NCBI GenBank assembly: GCA_034440635.1
Contig: JAOTON010001937.1
Span: 1 to 64,000 of the forward strand
DNA from: Lepas anatifera
Lineage: Eukaryota > Arthropoda > Thecostraca > Lepadidae
Direction of reading: 5' to 3'
DNA: 64,000 nt
A program made the position numbers and the translations under genes. Below the pieces are notes generated by a model, which had not been told where the DNA came from, ran no database searches, and saw only the letters and a list, made by a program, of their open reading frames with translations. Of the stretch, positions 33,481 through 45,189 are shown piece after piece. The first letter of the stretch is position 1. Every line of letters begins with the position of its first letter.

Positions 33481-33975
33481 CTTTGGGAGCTGAAAGAAAG
33501 AGTAAAGATTTGCAATAAATAAATGCAGCAAATGGGATATCAAAATGTCTGGCTTTTCTTGCCCTCCTCTCCCCAACGGGTGTGCCATAAGGGAAATTTG
33601 GTAGTCACTGGCTTGGGCAGGGTATGGTTCATGATAGAATGGAGGAGTTTTGTTTCTGAAAATTTGACAATATTAATAATTTTCTGCAGACCAGATTTGT
33701 TCAGATAGGACTTGATGGGGCTAGGCGATCTGATTGCTCTAAAATTCTTAATATTTTCCTTCAGGCCATTTTTAACATGTTAACTGGGGGGCCATTTGCC
33801 CCCCCAGTCAGCCGAAATGCCCCCCCAGTGCCCGGAATTTGCCCCCCAGTGAAATAGACAGATGACTTAAAATTGACCAAATGCAGGCTCACCTAACGAA
33901 AATAAGACAGAACACCACCCGATCATTATAACTGTGTTCTATTTCTGGTCCCGAACTGGCAAACCACAAACATTG
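33481..33975. other. Intergenic with a short C-run tandem motif
   Basis: Near 33785-33850 there are three imperfect copies of a unit around TTTGCCCCCCAGT. Nothing else recognised. Confidence 0.45.
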
Positions 33976-35045
33976 TGTTAAAAAATTTCCATCCGTGGCT
34001 GTCTACTCCATCGTGCGAAGACGAAAGAAAGCGCGTAGTTACGAAAAATCCCGTCAAAGCAGCCTCAGCATCAACTAATCACAACACTGGAGATGAACGC
34101 TCGTCTACAACCAATCAAACATCCTGTTCTATCCGACCGGAAGCCCACATCCCAGCCAGTGCCGTGACATTGCATGATGCTTTCATTTCACATGCAGTCA
34201 GTTGTCAGCGCTTAGAGCTCGTTCGTGGATTAGACGGGACACGGATAGTCAAAGTGCCTAAGACTGGTTGCTAGTGTGGCGGTATGAAGTGCTTAGCCTG
34301 TTGATTTATTATTGAGGTGGTAGCATGCATAAGCGTCGCCACCGTAAAAAAGTGAGCGGGCCAGTCAAACTTCAACCTGATGCTGACAGCAAACTTTCCA
34401 CTTTAGTACCAAAAACTTATCGAATTTGGGCTCCTGGTTGCCTTCCGCAGCGGCTGGTTATACAAATTTCCGGTTTAATCCCATTTTGACTGAGATCAGG
34501 AAATTTTTGGTCAAAAAGTTTGGAGGGTGATTGATGATGATAAAAATTGTTCTGGTTATGTAGATAAAATCGTTCGATGGCCATGCAAAGTTGGAAGGGC
34601 ACCCCTGGCTTCCTATTAGATGCGTAGTGTGCTAAAAATATTGCGTCAAGACAATATCAAATTTTTCAACAATTAGTTTTAAACAGTGATACAAGTCGCT
34701 TTTTCTGTGGGTTTATGACTCCGGCTAGGGGTCGTTTTAGCCTCACATCTGGCTTTTGTGGTGTTTATTTGGCTGTTTTAGTGGAAATAAAAATTTTCTC
34801 CTCTTCAGCCCTTTTCTAATTTGGTTTGACCTTTTCGGCCAAAAAAACCCGGCAGCCCTGGGCAGAAACTAACAGACATGGAATAGCACAAAAATTGGAA
34901 AACATCTTTTAACACTAACGCGCCAAAGTTTTATTAAACCACCTCAAAACGGGGTCTTGAGCCCCTGAAGACACTACAATGGTCAGCACAAAAAATGCCC
35001 CCACTGACTTTTCCTTAAAAAATGCCCTGTTTTCCTTTCAAGGGA
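33976..35045 (+). repeat. Dispersed repeat R, copy 1 (possible old transposon)
   Basis: From about 34158 to 35045 this matches the reverse complement of 58919-59781 plus 61866-61883. It opens with a 99-codon frame at 33975-34274 (starting MLKNFHPWLSTPSC) of no recognised family. An AATAAAAATTTT tract near 34787 could be a polyadenylation site. It preserves the uninterrupted sequence GCATGATGC into which two CACTA-like elements inserted in copy 2. Confidence 0.6.
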
Positions 35046-35879
35046 TTTTAAAAAATTAATAAGCAAACCACAATATTTTACATAAAAAACACACTTTGCC
35101 TTCACATTTGGCCAAAAATACAGATAAAGTAAACTTGGTAGGTATACCATTACCAGCTGCAATCAAAGTATGCCAGTGAGAAATTAAAACCAACATACCA
35201 CATACAAAACCTGCAAACAGGAGCCTCATGGAGGGATTAAAATAAAAATGGCCAAACTTTATTGAACTTCATTTGCTTTTTTAATTAAATTTGGGTATTT
35301 CTGAGCCTTTTGAAAGTCAAGTATTCAGATGTGGATCACAGAAGCTCACACATCTTAAAAAGGAAACACTGCTCCCTGAAACATGGACATAAAATACCAT
35401 TGAGGTTATATTTTTGGGCACAGCCCTTCATTTGATATGGAGTAATAATCAGAGACATGCTAGGGCAATCAGACATATATTCCATATCTAGCCAAATTGT
35501 GAATAATAATTTGGCTTGACCTACCTGATCCTGATGGACCGTGCCCAAATACATAATGGGCCCAAAAATATAATATAATATATAATCATTAAGTGGTATT
35601 TTACATCCAGGATTTGGAAAGGCAGGCCAGTATATACCTGTCAACTTTTAATCATGCTTCTTGCCTCAGCACTCCAAAATCTATCAACATTGGAAATCAC
35701 TTCATCAAAATATGTTATGCAATCAAAATGTTTACAAGCTTTGTGAGACATCCCAATATTGATATAATTTTTGGGGCTTATCGACAAACCAACTGCCAGG
35801 GTCATATGGCCTTGCCTACTCTTCTCCTGTTGGAAGGGTTTACAGGGAGCCAACTTGCTCCTTGTTCAAGGAAGCTGCA
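35046..35879. other. AT-rich sequence with old repeat fragments
   Basis: About 35262-35375 resembles 25960-26075, and CCAACTGCCAGGGTCATA near 35780 is the core of repeat D. No gene seen. Confidence 0.45.
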
Positions 35880-36095
35880 GGCGCGGGTGTCGAAAGCTGG
35901 GGGGGCAGGGGACGTGTCCCCCTGCTCACCAACCAGGGGGACATCCCCCAAAAAATTTTGGGCCAATGGTCATAAAGGCTGTCAGGTACAGAATATTCTC
36001 AAAATTCGCCTCCCCGGTCAGCACCAGCCCGGGTCCATTCCCCCCTGTGAAAATTCTGCTGCAGCGCCCCTGGCTGCAGGGCCCTAAACCCGAGT
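35880..36095. repeat. Dispersed GC-rich repeat, copy 1
   Basis: GGGGGACAT followed by CCC-rich and AAATTTTGGG motifs are shared with 38255-38420; the following GGTCAGCACCAGCCCGG and GCGCCCCTGG portions resemble the minisatellite at 38490-38665. Probably pieces of one old element. Confidence 0.4.
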
Positions 36096-38254
36096 CAGCT
36101 ATAAAAATATTGATATCCTGGCATGTGATCTTTATGATGAGATCATGCCATCCAATCATCTTTGCTGCACTAAACAATATTGAGGATACACTTTTATTTT
36201 TATAGCTAGGATGTGTTGAGATTCCTTTTCTTTAGTCTTTCTATCATGCAACATCTAATTCCTTCATTATGGGTTTATAACTTAGATAGCCTGGTTTCAA
36301 ACTGAGATGGACTGCATCATCAATTACATACAAATTTATTGTGCCCAATGTCCAGTTCAATCACATTTGAAATGTATTTTAAGAACCCTCATTTTAATGG
36401 GATTCCAGAAATTCCCCCTCCCCAAACCAAGAAAGAATACTGTACCCAGAGATGACCAATAATATATTATGAAAAGGAGAACTTTTAATTTCATTTTTTA
36501 CTGTTTCATTTTTCCATATAAACAGGTAAAGAGAAGCAAAGGACATGAACAGCAGACAAGAGACATGAGAGAGGCAAGCAATAGTCATACACTACAGTAC
36601 AAGTGAGGCAGGTGAGTATGTTGTGAAATTAGTATGTTATGAGATTAGGACAAATAATAATAATGCTTGTCAGTAGACATAACACAAAAACAATGCAGAA
36701 AAGCAAAAAGAGAAGCAATACAAAACAAAATGAGCAGACAGATAATCAAAAACTCGTCTAACAAAACAAATAAAATGACGAAAAAAACTAACAAATTATA
36801 AGTATAAATTAGTTTGAAGTTCTGGGCCCACATATGCTGTTTTTGTTAGTCACAAACGAATAAAACACCCAGGTTCGCATACATTGTGCAGGATAAGAAC
36901 AAATAATAGTGGCAATTAATGAAGCAAAAACAAAAGCAACAAGCAGGAAGCCAAAAGCACAAAAAACAGGACGAAGAACATAACCAGGCGAAATGAGAGC
37001 AAAGATGACACTAGTACCAGGCGAAATGAGAGCAAAGATGACACTAAGTACGCATAAAGCAAACGAAAAAGGATAAACAAAATTTTGAGTTAAATGGAAC
37101 AGCACAAGAGCAGCGAGAAAAAGCAAAAAGAGCAATACAAGAACGAAATGAACATAGCAGACTAAATAAGCTCATGCAACATGGCGCCATGCTTGATAAT
37201 AATCATGTTTAATAATAATTAATAATGCTTAGGTAACTCAATATTCAGTTCATCATCATCATCAATTCATTTTTTTCTTTTGTATTTATGATAGTAAGAC
37301 AGCAGAAATGAGGAGCAAGAAGCAGATAGAGGAAGAGCGAGCAAGACAAAAATCGTACAAAAAGAAGCATATTAAGCAGGACCACATGTGATATTAACTT
37401 TATTACAAGCAAATCTCGGTCCCCAAATCAGCATCACTTACATTTTGATGTTTTTGTCGCTTTTTACATGTGTATCACTCACCTGTGCATATAGTTTTCC
37501 TTCTTCTTACATTGACTACGCCTGTTGGGAGAACATGTTCTGTAGGCGATTTTCTTTCAAAATAAACATAAAGAAATGACGGCTAGTCCGCATCTCTGGA
37601 TTGTGTTCCTCATTGTTGATGCGATTAAACGCGCGAACAAATGTATCTGGTTGGGTTTTAATACCTTATGCGTTATTTATCTGGGATCTTGTGCACGTTA
37701 TCCTAACCGCTCCCCGGCGTAATTTTAGGGGGCCCGCACCGGGAGGCACGTAGAGGGTTACATTTTCCTAAATAGTTCGACGTGGCAATTGTTGTGTGGT
37801 GCGTTTTATCATGTATGCATGTATGTATGCACTGTACAAGGTGCGGTTTCAACCCCGCTGGAACCCAGCGGTGAACGGCTGGTAGAGCTGCGGTTCATAG
37901 GTGGCCGCTAGAAATAGGCCAAGTCGTTCGGCTATCGCACACTCAATTGGTAACTCGCGGATATATGGTATGAATGGGATGCCTCCGGCATAACAGTCGC
38001 TGGCTTAGGATTGTATATTTGCCTAGCCCATCATAGATCATGAATCGAATGCAGCCTCGCATGCGGTTTTCATTGCTCTTTAATTTTTTTGTCTGGTGTC
38101 GGAAATTTGCACGCCATCTGGTATTGCTTTCGTCACACGACGAAAATATATGCCAGTGTGCACGTCGTGGTACAATAGCCTCACCACCATAGAGGTATTG
38201 CCAAATCTGTCATAATATCAACTGTGTATGTCTTCCTTGATAAATATTAACACC
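36096..38254. other. AT-rich intergenic stretch
   Basis: No exon recognised. A 33-base segment with GCGAAATGAGAGCAAAGATG is directly duplicated at about 36985-37050. The leucine/phenylalanine-rich - strand frame there is compositional. Confidence 0.55.
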
Positions 38255-38420
38255 ACAGCCGTCGAAGGCGCGGCGGGACGGGAAGGACACCTTCCGCCAA
38301 CTCGCCAATCAGGGGGACATTCCACCCAAATTTTGGGACTGGAACGCTGGCTTGGTGCATGTTATCCCTATTTCCTGCGTGGACCAACCACACGCATTTA
38401 CCAGCGTGTAAATATGTAAT
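38255..38420. repeat. Dispersed GC-rich repeat, copy 2
   Basis: Related to 35880-36095 (GTCGAAGGCGC..., CAGGGGGACATTCC, AAATTTTGGG). No gene content. Confidence 0.35.
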
Positions 38421-38489
38421 GAAGTGCATTGTTGTTAGCGTTTTTATAGACAGCCTGCCTATATGATGAAAAATCGCCTGCCAACCCCA

Positions 38490-38665
38490 CCCTCCCCTGC
38501 CCCGTCATCGCCAATCCGGAGTCCGCCCCCGGTCATCGTCAATTCGGGGTCCCTCCGTCCCCCGTCATCACCAATCCGGGATCCGTCCCCCGTCATCGTC
38601 AATCCGGGGTCCGTCCGTCCCCCTCCCCCGGTCATCACCAATCCGGGATCCGTGCCCCCAGTAAA
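38490..38665. repeat. Minisatellite, about 30-bp unit, five to six copies
   Basis: Imperfect tandem copies of a unit around CCCGTCATCRCCAATCCGGG plus a GATCCGTCC tail, just downstream of the lysozyme gene. The alternating ...ATCCGG(A/G)... pattern suggests duplication of pairs of units. Confidence 0.7.
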
Positions 38666-38824
38666 CATTCGAAGGCGGCGCCCCTGGTTGACACTGAAAT
38701 TATCACACCATATACTCTATATTTAGCATAATTTTCCCGCAGGCATGTGATCCTCATCTGACTTCAATACTAGGAAACTGACACATCTGCATCAACATCA
38801 CTGCATCATGCTGCTTTGCATCCA

Positions 38825-39271
38825 CTATGCGTTGGGGTAGTTGGCCAGACACGCCTGCAGTTTGCGCCAGTACTGGGTCTGCCGTACTGATGCCTGGTTT
38901 GCCAAACAGCCTCCGGGGCCTGCCTTGTGAATCATGGCGTGATCTAAACACGACTTCTTGCCATCTTGGTTACAGTCGTATGGGTACTTGGCCATGTACT
39001 TGCGGATGATGGCTGCTGAGCAGAACGCGTCGCCAGCGCACGTCTCGAACGTCTGCTGACTGTAGGCCGGCTCGCGCCCCAGCTCGGAGTCGACCCAGAA
39101 GCCGCGCCCGATCAGGAACGGACCACACACGCCGTTGCGGCAGCCGCGGTTGACGTCACAGCTACTGGAAGCCTCGCAGATGCAGCCCAGGCACTCGCGA
39201 CTGACCAGCGGCGCATCCTGCGTCGCCGCCAGAACAACCAGCACGAGGAGCAGCAGCACCGACGCAGACAT
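38825..39271 (-). CDS. i-type lysozyme (destabilase family), secreted, intronless
   Basis: A complete 148-residue frame from the ATG at 39271 to TAG at 38825. Residues 1 to about 17 form a signal peptide (hydrophobic LLLLVLVVLAA). The mature part opens with the hallmark CLGCICEASSSC (residues 27-38) and holds an even set of cysteines, GFWVDS, ETCAGDAFCSAAIIRKYM and a C-terminal CLANYP, typical of PF05497 proteins. In bivalve members the catalytic Glu lies three residues after the CIC motif; here that position is Ser35, and the segment holding the catalytic Asp is shortened. Many arthropod paralogues share this, so muramidase activity is doubtful, while isopeptidase or other antimicrobial roles remain possible. 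There are no introns and a TATA-like box lies upstream. It looks intact and functional. Confidence 0.93.
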   Translation of the reverse strand: MSASVLLLLVLVVLAATQDAPLVSRECLGCICEASSSCDVNRGCRNGVCGPFLIGRGFWVDSELGREPAYSQQTFETCAGDAFCSAAIIRKYMAKYPYDCNQDGKKSCLDHAMIHKAGPGGCLANQASVRQTQYWRKLQACLANYPNA

Positions 39272-39320
39272 ACCTAGCGGCGGCCAGAGCACGACTGCTG
39301 CCCACCCGCACCCAGCAGCA

Positions 39321-39330
39321 TTATGTATAG
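39321..39330 (-). promoter_or_regulatory. TATA-like box of the lysozyme gene
   Basis: On the - strand CTATACATAA lies about 50 bases upstream of the lysozyme ATG. A CAGTCGT initiator-like motif sits about 30 bases downstream of it (39293-39299), which would give a 5' leader of about 25 bases. Inferred from position and consensus only. Confidence 0.5.
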
Positions 39331-39334
39331 AGTA

Positions 39335-40553
39335 GCCTGGCAGGGTTTCCCGAGATCCTGGTGACGGCGGCGCCCTTCTCCGGTGTGAGGCAGCGGCAGA
39401 TAGAACATCTCTGTAAAGAGGCGGCCTCTACCACCTGGGGGGCGCTTTTGTGCAGTGCATGGAGGACTCTTTCGGCGTAGTTTTTAGCGGCACATATGTA
39501 ATAAGTCTTGCCGGAACACAATAGGGAAAATCTGACCAAAGCGCAGAAGTTTGCTCCGGCCAGTGAACGTGCGGCAAACACTGAAAAGTGCCGGAACACA
39601 GAGTGCCTCTCCGACTCGGATGCAGACTCTGCATATTCAATGACGTTTCATACTATCGTGGCTTCTCACTGTCACCTCAACATCATAAAACATATGGGTT
39701 TAGTGCGGTAAAAGAAAAGAATACATATAAATGAGATCTATAAATTTCACTTTACACAAACCCCTGCAATTTTTAGTAAAACAAAACCGGCTAAAGTTCC
39801 ATTTAAGGCAACTACGCCGCAGAGCAGATGCATTACAATGGTGTTGAGTGTGTATTCGGTGTCTGGGGTGCCCGACACCCAAAATGGGTGGTTCTACAGA
39901 TCTTAGAAGTAGGGACGACCGCAACTTTCCTCTCCCTTGTACCCGTCCATGGCGTGAAGTCACTGCGGAAATGTAATTCGTGACAAAGTGCTGCTAGCTG
40001 TGGTGGTGTTGTGATCCTCATTCTCTGGTAATCACGTAAGCACCCGTATTTAGCGCGGAAGGGATTGTGTTGAGCGGCTCGGTAAGCGGCTTTAAGCCGG
40101 CAGACTGCATTGGCACCGGACCGCAGCTCCCGGACCTCGCTCGTCCTGCCGGCGCCAATGTCACCCGCCCAGCAGGGCTGACGTCACTCCCGGAGCTGCC
40201 GCTCAGCCTCAGCTATGTTCCCGCCCAGATTGGAGGACGCAGGCGACCGGCCCACCAGTGCACAGTAGGAACTTCCATTTTGGCCTGAATTCATTCCTAA
40301 CGATAAAATCCACGAGTGAATTCGATTGGTTTGGCTGTGAATCAGTTGACTAGTGCTAAAATGACAGCATTGAACACTGTGTTCAAATTTGAACTTGATG
40401 CGCGCAGAGGAGGGGTCATAAAGTGCCCCCGAGACTATTTTCAAAATTAGTCCCAGTAACTAAAACGGGTCTCAGCCAATGTGACAATAACTTGTTACAA
40501 TATATGAATATCGTTTCTCATTTCATAGCCTAGCACTGAAATTTACGTTCCAA
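39335..40553. other. Intergenic; GC-rich block with a TGACGTCA site
   Basis: 40060-40290 is GC- and CpG-rich and contains a perfect TGACGTCA (CRE/ATF) palindrome at 40179-40186 with CCAAT-like motifs nearby, so it could be a promoter for an unseen gene. The remainder shows nothing. Confidence 0.35.
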
Positions 40554-41433
40554 TTAACACGCGAAATGGAGAGGGGTCTGGCGTCAACGTACTGTTGAGA
40601 GAGTCCTAAAGTGCCCCCCCTGAGATCTCGGAAATCAGGAGGGTTAGAACAACGTCCGTTGGGGTGTGGGTAGGGGCAATAGTGATCAAAATTATGACCA
40701 AATTTTATTGACCTAGGAATATCTTCAAGGTCAACCGAGGTCGTTTAGGTCAAATATAGGCCGTGCTAGGAGACCTATTGGGAAATTCCGTGATTATGCG
40801 GAGAATACCCACTAATACACCAAAGGCGGATAAAAATCATATAGGAAAAGTACCACACAATGTTCTCTGGTATTTTGAGGTCAAGGTCATCTAAGGTCAA
40901 TGATCTATGACGTAGCAATATGCCATATTCACAATAATGTACAATTCAACCGACACTACAGCACCCTTTGGCTGGGATTGATTATTTGGCATTGAGAAAG
41001 ACCTCTGACCTTGAATTGTGACCTTGACTAGCCTTAACTATGAAATCGTAACATACTTCATACTGAATAATGCCATCTAACCAGAATACTGGGGTCAATG
41101 ACCTATACCTGTAACATTTGATCTTGACCTTCCTGTGGATTGACCTTGACGTATAACCTGATTATATGACGTTATGACGTCACCACTTGGTCTACAGTGC
41201 AGGTGAACTGGTGCGACCGCGCGATTGCGATAGTCTCAAAATATAGGTCTGACTTTGAAAGCCTATAAGTCAAAATATTATTACCCGATTTTCAAAATTT
41301 CTTCACCAATCGACGCGCTCATAAATTTTCTCAAATGCAGCGGAGTGGCGTTTTCCGGTAAAGAACGGTTCTCCGGCCATCGAGGAGAAATCAGTGAGGG
41401 ACACTTTAGGATCCCCTCCACGGCGCGTTTTAA
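40554..41433 (+). mobile_element. TTAA element, family C, complete copy
   Basis: TTAA on both sides; left end TTAACACGCGAAATGGAGAGG, right end reverse-complemented TTAAAACGCGCCGTGGAGGGG. It shows the full family order: GCGTCAACGTACTG, GAGATCTCGGAAA, TGACCT-rich centre, TTATATGACGTTATGACGTC, GGTTCTCCGGCCA. No coding capacity. It serves as the reference for the other family C copies. Confidence 0.8.
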
Positions 41434-42286
41434 CATTTTATTATTATATGATTTATTTTTGCCGGAAGAGCTATTTATTTATTTATTTCGACAACCTACA
41501 AGACAATGCCAGGTTTCTCCACTCCGTGAGGACTATTAAAAAACCATCGTCACAATAACAACAGTCACATCATAAGTACCTCGGCCTGCGGCCTCGGCAG
41601 GTGCCGCTCCGGCGCAGGAGAAGCCGGTGACAATGTACGTTAGGCAAATAGTTCGATTGACAGGCGAGTGTTTTCGCAGTATGATACATATACTAACGTG
41701 ATGCTGGGACTTGAGGTCTTGTGTTCTCATTATGACTCCATTCAATCCATGTGTAAGCCCATGTTTTCCTAAACTAACATGTTTCTGCACACTGCGCCAC
41801 GTTTGCCCTCTGTTTATGTCATCGCATAAATAAACACACGTATAAAGTTTGGTTTGTTAAGTAAAGACTGGGTATGCCCAGAAGAAAGGAGATACAATAT
41901 AAAATATTATGGGTTTGCTGACCATATTTCACCTATACCCGGAGAACTTCACACAATTCAGCCTATTTCTTACCGAGTCAGCTTTGGTTACCCTAAGTCC
42001 CAGTCCGCATGCGCAGTAAAGTCTGCAGTGAATGAGAGCGAAGACACCGTTATAATTGACTGAAGCATGTTGGTATGTCGTGTGTTTGTCTCCTGGTCTA
42101 AACTATCCCTTATAGCCTAATATTACTTAGAATTCCTCCTGCGCATGCGCAGAACAATGCAGTGTCATAATGTCGTGAATTGGGATTAGCAGATAGTATT
42201 CTGCTGCTACTCGCAAAAATTGAGCCCAATCGGTCTATTGGCTCCCCAGATAGCCCCATGACCATAAGTTCTAATGCGTATGCGCA
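41434..42286. other. Intergenic; (TTTA)n and GCATGCGCA motifs
   Basis: A TTTATTTATTTATTT tract at about 41471-41487. The block 41990-42286 has several CGCATGCGCA motifs, including a perfect TGCGCATGCGCA near 42140, which matches the NRF-1 consensus but is also seen in transposon arms. A further copy lies beyond the TTAA element near 43568. No gene seen. Confidence 0.4.
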
Positions 42287-43311
42287 TTAACCCGCGCCCC
42301 ACCGGGGTCCGGCGCCACCTTCGCCCCACGGGGGCCATCGATGGCCCCCTCTAACTCCGAAAATATGGGCGTTAGCGCAAATCTGCAAAGTGCAATAGAA
42401 AGCTCGCGTGAATTCAGTAAGAAATTACTTCGCATGTTTTAGTGCTCAGGTCAATGGTTTGACCTCCAGAGGTCAAATTAGGTCAAGATCGGCTATTTTC
42501 ACTCAAATATGCAATGATTAAGCAAACTGGGCATAACTCTTATGTCATTAGAGCTATTGAGGCCTGGTAAAGTACATTTGATAGCAAATTGCCAGTACTT
42601 TTTCCGCTATGTGGAACGTAAAGACCTCCCGCCAGTGGTTTGACCGCCAGAGGTCACCTCGTGACCTAATATGACCTGAGGTCACGAAAGGTCAAAAGTG
42701 ACCTTGCCGTATATCAAATGAAAGCCAGTGACAAGACAAACACGATGGTGTTTGTTTCATCGCTCTAGCTCAATTAGGTCAAAGTTATTGTCCAAATACT
42801 GTTTTTGACCTCTGGTGACCTTGGATGACCTTGGAAAAGTCAAAGGGCAAATATGACCCCTGGGATCCGTGAAAGGGTGTCCAAAACGTTGTTCTGAGCA
42901 GTCTGAGTATTTGCAATCATTTTTGTGGCTTTTATATCATGAAATAGCTTTTCCCCATGCTTTGTCAATGGGAGAGGTCGCCTCGTGACCTGACCTCAGG
43001 GCACGAAATCGAAAAATCCCGGATATACACCTTGTAGACCCTGGAGGGGTCATGAAGTGTAGGAAGTTTCAAATCGATCGACTTTGAAATGTAGCTCTTA
43101 CAGAGCTCTAAAGGTGAAGTGAGGTGACCTTGGTTGACCTCGTCTGGTGACCTGACCTTGGGTGACCCGGGGTAAAAATTTCAGGGATGATGGGAAAATG
43201 ATGCAGTGAGAGGTAGAGCCCTCAACCGCGGTGCTGCGCCTCGTCGTTTTTCTGCTATCCCGGAAAAACCTTAGGGGGGCCATCGATGGCCCCCGGTGGG
43301 GCGAGGGTTAA
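42287..43311 (+). mobile_element. TTAA-flanked element, family A, copy 2
   Basis: About 1.03 kb between TTAA 42287-42290 and 43308-43311; ends TTAACCCGCGCCCCACCGG and, reverse-complemented, TTAACCCTCGCCCCACCGG. It is nearly identical to 2455-3488, with scattered single-base changes and small indels (for example AATAGAAAG versus AATAGGAAG). It lies between two parts of a CGCATGCGCA-containing segment. No transposase. Confidence 0.85.
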
Positions 43312-43829
43312 CATTTGTAGTAAGCAAGGGTGTCAAAACTTTCATACTAAATTTAAGCATGTTGGCTCTCCTCTGTTCATGTCCTCTTCTGAAATATCCT
43401 CACCTGTAAGGCTTATCTTTAAGGTTTCTACTCGCATGCACAAGGCAGTGCAGCTTCAATATGACATTATTTGTGGTTTGCATTCCGTGTCATTTTCTTA
43501 TTCACAAAATTTCAAGAAAATCGACCCGTAGGTTACCGGGATAGCCTCTGTTTCTATTAGTTTCAGTGCGCATGCGCAGTGACCTTTCATTGGCCTGAAG
43601 ACCAGATTCAAAATCTGCATGACCGATTTCCTCTTATTGATATTGTTCGATAATATGGAATAGAGTGCAACGAGATTTATATATTATTTATATGTCTAAA
43701 TACGATAGCGGATACAAGGGGCGAGGCTAGTAGGCTTAAGTCCCCCCATGTGAAAATGCCTACAGCTATAGCATAGGCAGAGGATGTTTTGAGGCAATGG
43801 CGGGAGGCTGAGCTAATAGGTGAATTCAG
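43312..43829. other. Intergenic, continuation of the CGCATGCGCA segment
   Basis: Contains GTGCGCATGCGCAGTGACC near 43567. No gene recognised. Confidence 0.45.
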
Positions 43830-44054
43830 GGCGGTGGGGGGGGGCACGTGCCCCCCTTGGTGGACCCTCGGCGCCCCCTGAAATGGCCACGGTGCCCCTA
43901 AGCATTCGATGGCACCCCCTGAAATGTCACTTCCCACCCCTCGCCCTAAGATGCAAAAATCGGCGCCACTCGGAAGGATTTTGCGTGTCAAAAGTCGCGC
44001 CCTATGTTCCGGATTACACCCCTTCCCCGGGACGGTGCCTCCTCTATCGGTAAT
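43830..44054. repeat. Degraded hAT-like repeat, source of the adjacent satellite
   Basis: Related to 33217-33480. Its right edge AATCCTGGATCCGCC is the motif that then recurs in every unit of the satellite at 44055-45050, suggesting the array arose by amplifying the end of this element. Confidence 0.5.
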
Positions 44055-45050
44055 CCTGGATCCGCCTATGCTCGAGCTCCTTAGCCCCACCCCCGAACTG
44101 ATATCCTGGATCCGCCTATGCTCGAACTCCTTAGGCCCATCCCCGTACTGATGTCCTGATCCGCCTATGCTGGAGCTCCTGAGCCCCACCCCCTTACTGA
44201 TGTCCTGGATTCGCCTATGTCCAACTCCGTAGCCCCACCTCCGTACTGTCATGGATCCGCCTTTGCTCGAGCTCCCTAGCCCCACCCCTGTACTGATGTC
44301 CTGGATCCTCCTATGCTCGATCTCCTTAGCCCCACCCCGTACTGATGTCCTGGATCCGCCTATGCTCGAGCTCCTTAGCCCCACCCCGGACTGATGTCCT
44401 GGATCCGCCTATGATCGAACTCCTTAGCCCCACCCCCTTACTGATGTCCTGGTTCCGCCTATGCTCGAACTCCGTAGCCCTACCTCCGTACTGTCCTGGA
44501 TCCGCCTATGCTCGAGCTCCTTGGCCCCACCCCGGACTGATGTCCTGGATTCGCCTATGCTCGAGTTCCTTGGCCCCACCTCCGCGCTAATGTCCTTGAT
44601 CCGCCTATGCTCGATCTCCTTAGCCCCACCCCTTACTGATGTCCTGGATCCCCCTATGCTCGAATTCCGTAGCCCTACCTCCGTACTGTCCTGGATCGGT
44701 CTATGTTCGAGCTCCTTAGCCTAACCCACGTACTGATGTCCTGGATCCGCCTATGCTCAAACGACGTAGCCCCACCTTTGTACTGTTTTGGATCCGCCTA
44801 TGCTCGAGGTCATTAGCCCCACCCCATACTGATGTCCTGGATCCGCCTATGCTCGAGCTCCCTAGCCCCAACCCCGTCCTGATGTCCTGGATCCGCTTAT
44901 GCTCGAGCTCCTTAGCCCCACCCCGTACTGATGTCCTGGATCCGCCTATGCTTGAGCTCCCTAGCCCCACCCCGGTACTGTTGTCTTGGATCCGCCTATG
45001 CTCGATCTCCTTGGCCCCACCCCCATACTAATGGCCTGGATCCGCCGCTG
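44055..45050. repeat. Satellite of about 50-bp units, about 20 copies
   Basis: Unit contains CCTGGATCCGCCTATGCTCG, AGCTCCTTAGCCCCACCCC and GTACTGATGT. Successive starts at 44055, 44105, 44155 and 44204 give a period of 49-50 bp. Variants (GTAGCCCTACCTCC) alternate with the main type. Long open frames on both strands, including 235 codons at 43677-44384 (-), are repeat artefacts. Confidence 0.9.
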
Positions 45051-45189
45051 CTTATACAGTTGATTTAAGCAGGCAGTGCAGGAGTCACGTGTCATGGTAT
45101 CACCACAAAGAGGTTTTTCGGCTGGGAAAGAAATTGTGTAAGGTGGATCCTTTAACCAGTGTTACCTATGGTTAGAGGATGCATTAACT
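45051..45189. other. Short spacer
   Basis: Nothing recognised between the satellite and the retroelement tail. Confidence 0.5.

Noticed and set aside
33975..34274. 99-codon frame in repeat R as a named transposon protein
   Set aside because: The FHPWL-containing start is suggestive, but no family could be identified, so it is described only as part of the repeat.
36809..37135. 108-codon hydrophobic - strand frame resembling a membrane protein
   Set aside because: The region is A-rich on the + strand, so Phe/Leu-rich translation on the - strand is expected; it includes a duplicated 33-base segment and no conserved motif.
41990..42290. NRF-1 binding sites marking a promoter
   Set aside because: TGCGCATGCGCA matches the consensus, but the same motif occurs in the palindrome at 22855 and around transposon insertions, and no gene starts nearby; more likely repeat-derived.
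43677..44384. 235-codon - strand frame with SIGGSR-type repeats
   Set aside because: Translation of the about 50-bp satellite; similar repetitive frames occur on both strands of the array.
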